Of a DNA stretch of 64,000 nucleotides, positions 1-6,561 are shown piece by piece; position 1 is the first letter of the stretch, and each line of letters starts with the position of its first letter. Source of the DNA: Streptomyces sp. 1222.5. Its GTDB lineage: Bacteria; Actinomycetota; Actinomycetes; Streptomycetales; Streptomycetaceae. The position numbers were made by a program, and so were the translations under genes. The stretch covers positions 7,500,001-7,564,000 of the forward strand of contig NZ_FNSZ01000001.1 in NCBI RefSeq assembly GCF_900105245.1, given 5' to 3'. The notes beneath the pieces are model-generated. The model was given only the letters and a program-made list of their open reading frames with translations. It did no database searches and had not been told where the DNA came from.

Positions 1-282
1 GTCCTCGGCGTCGGCCAGCACGGGAAGGCGCGGATCGTGGTCGCGCACCGAGACCGTGAGCCGGTCCGGCAGCAGCTCCAGCTCGACGGTGCACGACTTG
101 TCGGGCCTGGCGTGCCGGTGGACATTGCTCAACAGCTCGGTCACACCGAGCGCGGCCCGGTCTATCAACGGGTCCATATGCCAGTAGCGCAACTGCGCAG
201 ATACGATTCTGCGGACCTGGCCGATCCGCGACGGCAGGGCTTGGAGCTCCACCGTGCAGTGCCTGCTTGGGTGACTGATCAC
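1..282 (-). CDS. Partial anti-sigma-type ATP-binding protein (HATPase_c_2 family)
   Basis: This is the N-terminal 94 residues of a gene that runs off the left edge. The GTG start at 282 follows a GGGGAG ribosome site eight bases upstream. The peptide contains the N-box of small GHKL ATPases (TELLSNVHRHA) and then the strand typical of the Streptomyces single-domain ATP-binding proteins related to SpoIIAB/RsbW. Members of that family bind ATP and often act as anti-sigma factor kinases or anti-anti-sigma kinases in partner switching. Which sigma factor it serves cannot be seen here. The G1 and G2 boxes lie outside the window, so activity cannot be judged. Two SpoIIE-type phosphatases further along the window are possible but unlinked partners. 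Confidence 0.8.
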   Translation of the reverse strand, partial: MISHPSRHCTVELQALPSRIGQVRRIVSAQLRYWHMDPLIDRAALGVTELLSNVHRHARPDKSCTVELELLPDRLTVSVRDHDPRLPVLADAED

Positions 283-525
283 GGCTGCGACTCCCCGATG
301 TGAGGTCCGGAAGGAACCGAAATCCGGAGGACCGGAAGAACACGGAGAACAACGGATCCAGCAGGGTGCTTGCGTCCAAACGTCCGCCTGCTGTCGTGGC
401 CGGCGGGCTGGTTCGCAGCGTTATCGCCGGTAAACCCAGAGTGACGTGGGACCAGCGTGACGCAGCGGAGGAACTCCCGCAACTCGCCGCGACCGACCGC
501 TGCTCCGCGTACCCGCCCCGGCCTT

Positions 526-849
526 TCAGCCGCCGCGGCCGGCCGCCCGGCGCACCGCCTCGATGAACCGCCACGCGGCCGGCGGACCCGCCTGGCCCGG
601 CGCCGGATCGTGCTCGCCCAGCGTCAGCAGGTACCGGTTGCCGTTGAGGTCGGCCAGTGCCCGGTCGTCCGGCGCGAACCACGGCTTGGACGCACGCACC
701 GCCTGCACGGGCGCGCTGTCTATCTCGCTGCCGTAGCTGGTGAGCAGCTCCAGCCTGCCGTCGTTGATCCGGACCTGTCCGGCCCGGGTGAGCGAACGCA
801 GCCGTTTGCCGATCCGCACGCCCGTGGCCGTGAATTCCGGCTCCGCCAT
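526..849 (-). CDS. Small conserved-looking protein of unknown function
   Basis: A 107-residue soluble protein starting with MAEPEFTATG. The ATG at 849 is preceded by GGCGAAGG, a fair ribosome site. A longer reading frame to 999 exists, but its added residues look like non-coding translation. There is no signal peptide, membrane segment or recognisable catalytic motif. The centre (residues about 10-60) reads like beta strands (VRIGKRLRSL, QVRINDGRLELL) and may form a small barrel. It is divergent from the PLP enzyme at 1154 and downstream of the ATPase gene with a 243-bp gap. I do not recognise a family. Confidence 0.65.
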   Translation of the reverse strand: MAEPEFTATGVRIGKRLRSLTRAGQVRINDGRLELLTSYGSEIDSAPVQAVRASKPWFAPDDRALADLNGNRYLLTLGEHDPAPGQAGPPAAWRFIEAVRRAAGRGG

Positions 850-1153
850 CCTTCGCCGCCCCCTTGCGCGTGTCTTGGTGGTTCCGTGCGCGCCCCTGTT
901 CGGGGCGATCGTCCCGACGCGTGCAGTCTGCCCCGATGCGGCGTGGAGCACCAGTACGCACGGGGCCCGTGCGACGACCCGCCGGAGCACTCGCGCCAAT
1001 GCGCCCCCGTAATCCTCGTACGTCTGTGCCTCAGGGCGTCTTTGAGTGGCTCAAAGATGCGTTTATGCAGGTGGGAAGCGGTATGAAAGATGCCTATGCT
1101 CGAAGGGTCGGGCGCGTGAAGCGCCGTCGGCGCCCAGCGTAAGGAGCACCGTC
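850..1153. other. Divergent intergenic region, no gene seen
   Basis: This 304-bp stretch lies between two divergent genes. Open frames cross it, but none has a ribosome site or convincing protein. Its right half drops in G+C and holds the palindrome at 1036-1060, the repeated octamer AAAGATGC at about 1053 and 1085, and a possible -10 box TATGCT near 1095. I take it as the control region of the PLP enzyme gene. Confidence 0.6.
1036..1060. promoter_or_regulatory. Palindrome upstream of the cysteine desulfhydrase-like gene (putative operator)
   Basis: TCTTTGAG and CTCAAAGA form perfect 8-bp arms around a 3-bp TGG centre. The symmetry extends three more bases on each side with one G-T wobble. 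It lies about 95 bp before the GTG start of the PLP enzyme in an AT-richer pocket, which fits a dimeric repressor or activator site. The regulator is unknown. Confidence 0.5.
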
Positions 1154-2278
1154 GTGAGCACCATCCCCCAGGCCCGGACCGGCGCCACCCTCGACGTCGA
1201 CTGCAGTGACGCCGCCTACCGTGTGTGGCTGAAAGAAGCCGTCCGCAAGGTACAGGCGGACGCCAACCGGTCGGCGGACACGCACCTGCTGCGCTTTCCG
1301 CTGCCGGAGCGGTGGGGCATCGACCTGTACCTCAAGGACGAGTCGACCCACCCCACCGGCAGTCTCAAGCACCGGCTCGCCCGCTCCCTGTTCCTCTACG
1401 GCCTGTGCAATGGCTGGATCCGTCCGGACCGGCCGGTGATCGAGGCGTCCAGCGGCTCCACGGCCGTCTCCGAGGCCTACTTCGCGAAGTTGATCGGCGT
1501 GCCCTTCATCGCCGTCATGCCGCGCACGACGAGCGCCGAGAAGTGCCGTCTCATCGAGTTCCACGGCGGTCGATGTCACTTCGTCGACGACTCACGGAAG
1601 ATGTACGAGGAGTCCGCCCGTCTCGCGGTGGAGACCGGCGGCCACTACATGGACCAGTTCACCTACGCCGAGCGGGCCACCGACTGGCGCGGCAACAACA
1701 ACATCGCCGAATCGATCTTCCGGCAGCTGGAGTTGGAGCGGTTCCCGGAGCCGGCGTGGATCGTCGCCACCGCGGGCACCGGCGGCACGTCCGCGACCCT
1801 CGCGCGCTATGTGCACTACATGCAGCACGACACCCGCGTCTGCGTCGCCGACCCGGAGAACTCCTGCTTCTTCGAGGGCTGGACCACCGGCGATCCGGAC
1901 GTCACGTGCGACTGCGGCTCCCGGATCGAGGGCATCGGCAGACCGCGCATGGAGCCGAGCTTCGTGCCCGGCGCGATCGACCGGATGATGAAGGTCCCCG
2001 ACGCGGCGAGCGTCGCCGCGGTACGGGCCCTGGAGCGGGCCATCGGCCGCAAGGCGGGCGGTTCGACCGGCACCGGACTGTGGAGCGCGCTGAAGATCGT
2101 CTCGGAGATGGTGGCCGAGGGGCGCCGGGGCAGCGTGGTGACGCTGCTGTGCGATCCGGGCGACCGGTACCTCGACAAGTACTACTCGGACGCGTGGCTC
2201 GCCGGTCAGGGCCTGGACATCACCCCGTACTCGACGGCCATCGAGACCCTGCTCGCCACGGGCGTCTGGCCCGGCTGA
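1154..2278 (+). CDS. PLP-dependent cysteine synthase-like enzyme, probable L-cysteine desulfhydrase (Cds1-like)
   Basis: A 374-residue fold-type II PLP enzyme. Lys in HPTGSLKHR (about residue 72) is the expected Schiff-base lysine. [11 protein letters not shown] is the substrate or phosphate-side loop, and the glycine-rich [11 protein letters not shown] loop (about residue 207) would hold the PLP phosphate. The length and the DESTHPTGS motif resemble the actinobacterial Cds1 group, which in Mycobacterium degrades cysteine to pyruvate, ammonia and sulfide. Cysteine synthase or another beta-elimination activity cannot be excluded. The GTG start at 1154 has a strong AAGGAG site eight bases upstream; a longer frame from 1046 runs through the promoter palindrome and is rejected. 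The gene is monocistronic and followed by a hairpin. Confidence 0.85.
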   Translation: MSTIPQARTGATLDVDCSDAAYRVWLKEAVRKVQADANRSADTHLLRFPLPERWGIDLYLKDESTHPTGSLKHRLARSLFLYGLCNGWIRPDRPVIEASSGSTAVSEAYFAKLIGVPFIAVMPRTTSAEKCRLIEFHGGRCHFVDDSRKMYEESARLAVETGGHYMDQFTYAERATDWRGNNNIAESIFRQLELERFPEPAWIVATAGTGGTSATLARYVHYMQHDTRVCVADPENSCFFEGWTTGDPDVTCDCGSRIEGIGRPRMEPSFVPGAIDRMMKVPDAASVAAVRALERAIGRKAGGSTGTGLWSALKIVSEMVAEGRRGSVVTLLCDPGDRYLDKYYSDAWLAGQGLDITPYSTAIETLLATGVWPG

Positions 2279-2311
2279 GGCCGGCCGGGGACCGGGCACC
2301 CCGAGCGGCCT
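2278..2311 (+). terminator. Hairpin after the PLP enzyme gene
   Basis: AGGCCGGCCGGGG and CCCCGAGCGGCCT form 13-bp arms with two mismatches around an 8-base loop, starting on the last base of the stop codon. There is no U tract, as is common in Streptomyces. It may serve both convergent genes. Confidence 0.6.
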
Positions 2312-2341
2312 GAGTCCGTGCGCGCCCAAAGGGGAGCGGGG

Positions 2342-2803
2342 CTACCGCAGTCGCCGGTCCAGTGCCGTCATCGCGTTGCGGAACGCGCGGCCGACGCCCG
2401 GCCGGATCAGGCGGCAGACCAGGCGGAACGTGGCCGTGCCGTCGAGCGCGAAGGTCATCCGGACCCGGGTCCCGGTGCCCGCCGGGGCGAGCCGCCACTC
2501 CTCGACCCAGGCGCGGGCTCCCGGCGTGTTGGTCACGTCGACCCGGTAGGCGTACAGCTCGGGCGCCTTCGCCGCGAGGATCGTCTCCTCGAAGCGGGTG
2601 CCGCCGCGCAGCCGGACCTCACGCCCGCCCTCGGTCGGCCGGGCCGAGGACACGGCCGAGAACCACTCGGGCCAGCCGGCCAGGTCCTCGGCGAGGGCCC
2701 GGTGGACGGCGCCGGGGGCGGCGGCCAAGTCCCGGGTGAACACCAGCCGCACCGGCGCGGTCTCGACGAACTCCGGACCGACCGGGCGCAGACGCCGAGC
2801 CAT
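2342..2803 (-). CDS. SRPBCC (START/Bet v1-like) family protein
   Basis: A 153-residue protein with the pattern of polyketide cyclase/dehydrase or CoxG-like SRPBCC proteins. It opens with a strand ending in AAAPGAVHRALAEDLAGWPEWFS, then alternates short beta strands with charged turns, and ends in a long amphipathic helix (LIRPGVGRAFRNAMTALDRRL). Such proteins form a hydrophobic pocket and bind lipids or aromatic compounds; the ligand is unknown. The ATG at 2803 is chosen because AGGGGTGG stands seven bases before it; a frame up to 2854 runs into a palindrome. It lies 67 bp downstream of the DeoR gene on the same strand. Confidence 0.8.
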   Translation of the reverse strand: MARRLRPVGPEFVETAPVRLVFTRDLAAAPGAVHRALAEDLAGWPEWFSAVSSARPTEGGREVRLRGGTRFEETILAAKAPELYAYRVDVTNTPGARAWVEEWRLAPAGTGTRVRMTFALDGTATFRLVCRLIRPGVGRAFRNAMTALDRRLR

Positions 2804-2823
2804 GACGACCCACCCCTCATGAA

Positions 2824-2873
2824 GTCCCGTACGGGACAACGAATTGACGGCCACTATAATTGACGAGCCGTCA
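2824..2873. promoter_or_regulatory. Palindrome and repeats in the DeoR-SRPBCC gap
   Basis: GTCCCGTACGGGAC (2824-2837) is a perfect 14-bp palindrome close to the SRPBCC start. Next to it are two direct copies of ATTGACG, 16 bp apart (2843 and 2859), and inverted arms TGACGGC (2845-2851) and GCCGTCA (2867-2873) that end on the DeoR stop codon. The gap is A+T-rich for this genome. It looks like an operator or promoter for the SRPBCC gene. Confidence 0.5.
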
Positions 2874-3719
2874 GATGTCGTCGTCGCCCTCGTCGGTGCC
2901 CTCGTCGTCCTGCTCGCCCGCCACGATCAGCCGCGGCAGATGCTCGGAGATCTCCGCGCGCGCGTCCCCCGGCAGGCCCGCGTCGGTGACGAGCGTGTCC
3001 ACCTGATCCAGCGTCGCGAAGGAACTCAGGCCCACCGTCCCCCACTTGGTGTGGTCGGCGACCACCACGACCCGGCGCGCGGAGTGCACCAGCCGCCGGT
3101 TGGTCTCGGCTTCGGCGAGGTTCGGTGTGGACAGGCCGGCCTCCACCGATATGCCGTGCACACCGAGGAAGAGCACGTCGAAGTGGAGCGCGGCGATCGC
3201 CTGGTCGGCGACCGGTCCCACCAGCGAGTCCGACGGGGTGCGCACACCGCCGGTCAGCACCACCGTGGCCGCGCCCTGCCGCTGGCCCGAGGTCCGCTGC
3301 GCCGCATGGAAGACGTCGGCGACCCGCACCGAGTTCGTCACCACGGTCAGATCGGGCACCTCCAGCAGGTGCTGCGCGAGGGCGTACGTGGTCGTACCGC
3401 CGGACAGGGCGATCGCCGTACCCGGCGCGACCAGCCGCGCGGCGGAACGCGCGATGTCCTCCTTGGCGGTCAGCTCCAGCCCCGACTTCGCCTCGAACCC
3501 CGGCTCGTGGGTGCTGGCCTCGACCACCGGCACCGCGCCGCCGTGCACCTTCTCCAGCACACCCTGGCGGGCGAGCGCGTCGAGATCACGGCGCACGGTC
3601 ATGTCCGACACGCCGAGCTTGCGGGTCAGTTCGTTCACCCGCACACCGCCCCGGCGCCGGACCTCGTCCAGGATCAGGGCGCGGCGCTGCTCCGCGAGGA
3701 GGTTCTGATTCTCGCTCAC
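2871..3719 (-). CDS. DeoR/GlpR family transcriptional regulator
   Basis: A 282-residue repressor with the standard DeoR layout. Residues about 5-60 form the winged helix (RVNELTRKLGVSDMTVRRDLDALARQGVLEKVHGGAV), including the family signature DMTVRRDL. The rest is the sugar-phosphate-sensing DeoRC domain, with SGGTTT and a TNSVRVADV strand that contact phosphorylated sugars in characterised members. The acidic tail (DDEGTDEGDDD) is dispensable-looking. GTG at 3719 is chosen over an upstream ATG at 3767 because GGACCGGAG precedes it. No sugar gene is adjacent, so the target is unknown; the palindromes just downstream may be one of its sites. Confidence 0.9.
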   Translation of the reverse strand: MSENQNLLAEQRRALILDEVRRRGGVRVNELTRKLGVSDMTVRRDLDALARQGVLEKVHGGAVPVVEASTHEPGFEAKSGLELTAKEDIARSAARLVAPGTAIALSGGTTTYALAQHLLEVPDLTVVTNSVRVADVFHAAQRTSGQRQGAATVVLTGGVRTPSDSLVGPVADQAIAALHFDVLFLGVHGISVEAGLSTPNLAEAETNRRLVHSARRVVVVADHTKWGTVGLSSFATLDQVDTLVTDAGLPGDARAEISEHLPRLIVAGEQDDEGTDEGDDDI

Positions 3720-4011
3720 GTACGCTCCGGTCCTTTCGCCGACAACCGTCCGACACGACCCCGGCACCAGCTCCGACCAGGACCTTCCCGCCGCCCGGAA
3801 AGGCGCGGGCGTCCCATCTTTTCACGGGTCGGTACCGGTTGCGCCACCGCCTGACGCGACGCGCACATGCCAATCCGGTGGCTCCCGCCCCGCTTGCCCT
3901 TCACCCGGATCGGGGAGATTCCCTGACAACCGCTGTGCGCCGCCGGGCGACCCGAGATCCTGGAGCGCGCACGGACAGGCCTTCAGGTGTCACGGGGGAA
4001 GTGCGAGAACA

Positions 4012-6561
4012 GTGGAACGCGCGCGGGAAAGGACCACCGGGCAGCCGACGACCGGGACACCGGACGGACCCGTCCCCACCGGGCACCCGGCCGCCACGGC
4101 GCCGGGCGGGCCGGAGACCGATCTGGAACTCCTGGTGCACGGGGTCGGTGGCACGACCCCCGGGAAGATGCTCGGTGACCCGCGCACGGTCCGGATCACC
4201 GGCGACGACACGGCCGCCGTCTTCCGCCGCGCCGAGGACGCCGAGCCCGGGACGCGCCCTCGGCAGGGGCCCGTCCAGGAGGCGTACGTCTGGTGCAACC
4301 TCACCTCCGGCGACGGCAGCCGTGCCCTGTGGCTGTTGCTGCTGCCCTTCATGGTGGTGAACCTCGCCCACTGGATGCGTCCCGCCGCACCGGGCCGGCC
4401 ACGCGTCGTCCGGCTCTACGGCCTCCTCGTGCGCCTGGCCGCCCTCACCCTCACCGTGCTGCTGGTCGCCGCCGCCTGCGAGGTGGCCCTGGACCTGGTG
4501 GCCTGGCAGTGCGCCGGTGTCCGCGCCTGCGCCCGCCGCCACTCCTGGCTGGGCTTCCTCGCGCCCGGCCCGGTGAGCGCCGCCTGGTGGACCGCCCCCG
4601 GCCGCCGGCTCGCCCTCGCCGCCACGATCCCGGCCACGCTCGTCGCCCTGCTCTGGTACCTCTCCCACCGCACCTGGCACGCGTACGAGTCCCACCAGCC
4701 GATGTCCCCGGCCCCGCTTCCGGCCGCCGAGGACATCGGCCCCGGCGGCACGGTGACACCCCCGCCCGGAGCGGCCCCGGGCGCAGGCCCCGTCCCGGGC
4801 CCCGAGGACGCTCAAGGGGGCGGCGCGAGCGAGGCGATCGGCGCCGAGCCCGCCGGTGACGGGAGCGCCCTGGCCCGGCCCGGGTTCTGGTACGGCCGGC
4901 GGCTGGTGGCACGGCTGCGGGCCGCGCACACCGCGGCCGGGCTGCTCACGGTGGCCTCCGCCGTGGCCACACCCGCCGTCCGCTTCGACCACCGGCCCGG
5001 TGGCCCCGCCGTCCCGGGCGTCCTGGGAGGGCTGCTCACCGTCGCGCTGGTGGCCTGGGCGGCGGCCGTGGTGGGCGTGGTCTGCGGACGGGGCCGCAGC
5101 GAGAACCGTCTCGACCGGCGCATCGACCGGCACCTCGTACGAGGCCTGCCGCTCGGCGCCCTCGGCCTGCTGCTGCTCACCCTGGTGTACGCCGGCTGGA
5201 CCCGCCCCGGCTGGCAGTCCGCGGGCCGGCTGCCCGGGGACCCGGCCTTCGGCGCCCTGATGTCGGTCCAGGGGCTGCTCGTGGTCGCCCTCGCCGTCGT
5301 CGCCGGATACCTCCACCGGCGCCGTCCCGATCCGCGCGCCGGGATGCGCGGTCTCGGCGGCCCGGCCGTCACGCTGCTCGCCTGCGCCCTGGGGGGCGTG
5401 ATGGCCGGCGGGGTCGCGCAACGTGTCGCCGACTGGCTGGACGGCACCCGCGCTTTGCTGCCCGGGCCGCCCGTCCTGCTCACCTGGCAGGCGTCCACGA
5501 TCCCCGCCCTGCTCGCCGTCCTGCTGCTCCTGGCCGCCCGGCTCGCCGTGAGCACCGCCCGGCACGCCCGCGCCGAACGCGCCCGGGTCCGCCACGAGCA
5601 CCCCGGCGAACCCGAGGACCCCGCCCGCACCCGCGCCATCGCCCACGCCCGGGCCATGGCGGGCCTCACCGACCGGGCGCCGCTCGTCCTCGCCGTGCTC
5701 ACCGCCACCACCCTGCTGCTGGGCGCCTCGGCCCTGGCCGGCGCCCTGCTCACCGGCCGGACGCCCGACGGCGCGGCCCACCGCGCCCACCACGCCGTCC
5801 AGGCCGTCGCGCAGACCTCGCAGGCCCTCGGGTCCTGGCTGGTCGGGCTCGGCTTCCTGCTGTTCGTCACCTGGGGCAGACGCGCCTACAAGGACGCCGC
5901 CGCCCGGCGCACCATAGGCATCCTCTGGGACGTCGGCACCTTCTGGCCGCGCGCCGCCCACCCCTTCGCACCCCCCTGCTACGCCGAACGCGCGGTGCCT
6001 GACCTGACCTGGCGGATGGCGACCTGGACCCGGCGCACGGGAGGACGCCTGGTGCTCTCCGGGCACTCCCAGGGCAGCGTCCTCGCCGCCGCCGCGGCCT
6101 GGCAGCTGACCCCGCCGGCACGCGGCCTGGTCGCGCTGCTCACCTACGGCTCCCCGCTGGAGCGCCTGTACGGCCGTTGGTTCCCGGCCCACTTCGGCCC
6201 GCCGGCACTCGCCGCCCTGCACCGCGACGTGGCCTGCTGGCGCAACCTGCACCGACGCACCGATCCCATCGGCGGACCCGTCCGCGTCCCCGACGACAGC
6301 ACCCCGGAGGTGGACCTCGAACCCCTGGCGGACCCCCTCGCCTACGGCCGGACCCCCGACCACCCGCTGCCGGCCCCGATCCTCGGTCACTCCGACTACC
6401 AGGCGGACCCGGTGTTCACCCGGGAACGCGCCCGGCTGCTCGTCCGGCTGCGCCCCGGACTGCCGGGTCAGCGCCCGGAGCCGGCCGCGCCGGACCCGGG
6501 CAGCGCGAACATGCCGACGGGCCAGGACGTTCAGGACAGCTCGGGCAGGTCCTCCGCGTAG
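4012..6561 (+). CDS. Large multi-spanning membrane protein with a split alpha/beta-hydrolase triad
   Basis: An 849-residue protein. An N-terminal cytoplasmic stretch contains LLVHGVGG (His43), which reads like the oxyanion-hole strand of alpha/beta hydrolases. About ten hydrophobic segments follow between residues about 110 and 630, broken by Pro/Gly/Ala-rich loops. The C-terminal part then supplies a nucleophile elbow GHSQG (Ser686), an acidic residue in RRTDPIGG (Asp751) and a histidine in ILGHSDYQ (His793), in the correct order for a catalytic triad. I infer a membrane-anchored lipase- or esterase-like enzyme with a membrane domain inserted into the fold; the substrate is unknown. The GTG start has GGGGGAA ten bases upstream. 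Its end overlaps the convergent neighbour by 31 bp. Confidence 0.75.
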   Translation: MERARERTTGQPTTGTPDGPVPTGHPAATAPGGPETDLELLVHGVGGTTPGKMLGDPRTVRITGDDTAAVFRRAEDAEPGTRPRQGPVQEAYVWCNLTSGDGSRALWLLLLPFMVVNLAHWMRPAAPGRPRVVRLYGLLVRLAALTLTVLLVAAACEVALDLVAWQCAGVRACARRHSWLGFLAPGPVSAAWWTAPGRRLALAATIPATLVALLWYLSHRTWHAYESHQPMSPAPLPAAEDIGPGGTVTPPPGAAPGAGPVPGPEDAQGGGASEAIGAEPAGDGSALARPGFWYGRRLVARLRAAHTAAGLLTVASAVATPAVRFDHRPGGPAVPGVLGGLLTVALVAWAAAVVGVVCGRGRSENRLDRRIDRHLVRGLPLGALGLLLLTLVYAGWTRPGWQSAGRLPGDPAFGALMSVQGLLVVALAVVAGYLHRRRPDPRAGMRGLGGPAVTLLACALGGVMAGGVAQRVADWLDGTRALLPGPPVLLTWQASTIPALLAVLLLLAARLAVSTARHARAERARVRHEHPGEPEDPARTRAIAHARAMAGLTDRAPLVLAVLTATTLLLGASALAGALLTGRTPDGAAHRAHHAVQAVAQTSQALGSWLVGLGFLLFVTWGRRAYKDAAARRTIGILWDVGTFWPRAAHPFAPPCYAERAVPDLTWRMATWTRRTGGRLVLSGHSQGSVLAAAAAWQLTPPARGLVALLTYGSPLERLYGRWFPAHFGPPALAALHRDVACWRNLHRRTDPIGGPVRVPDDSTPEVDLEPLADPLAYGRTPDHPLPAPILGHSDYQADPVFTRERARLLVRLRPGLPGQRPEPAAPDPGSANMPTGQDVQDSSGRSSA

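Noticed and set aside
300-525. Plus-strand ORF starting at 300
   Set aside because: The codon positions show no third-position G/C bias and no ribosome site is present; treated as intergenic.
2855-2860. TATAAT on the plus strand as a promoter
   Set aside because: No plus-strand gene follows; the DeoR gene is on the other strand and no -35 lies at a suitable distance. It is only recorded as part of the AT-rich control region.
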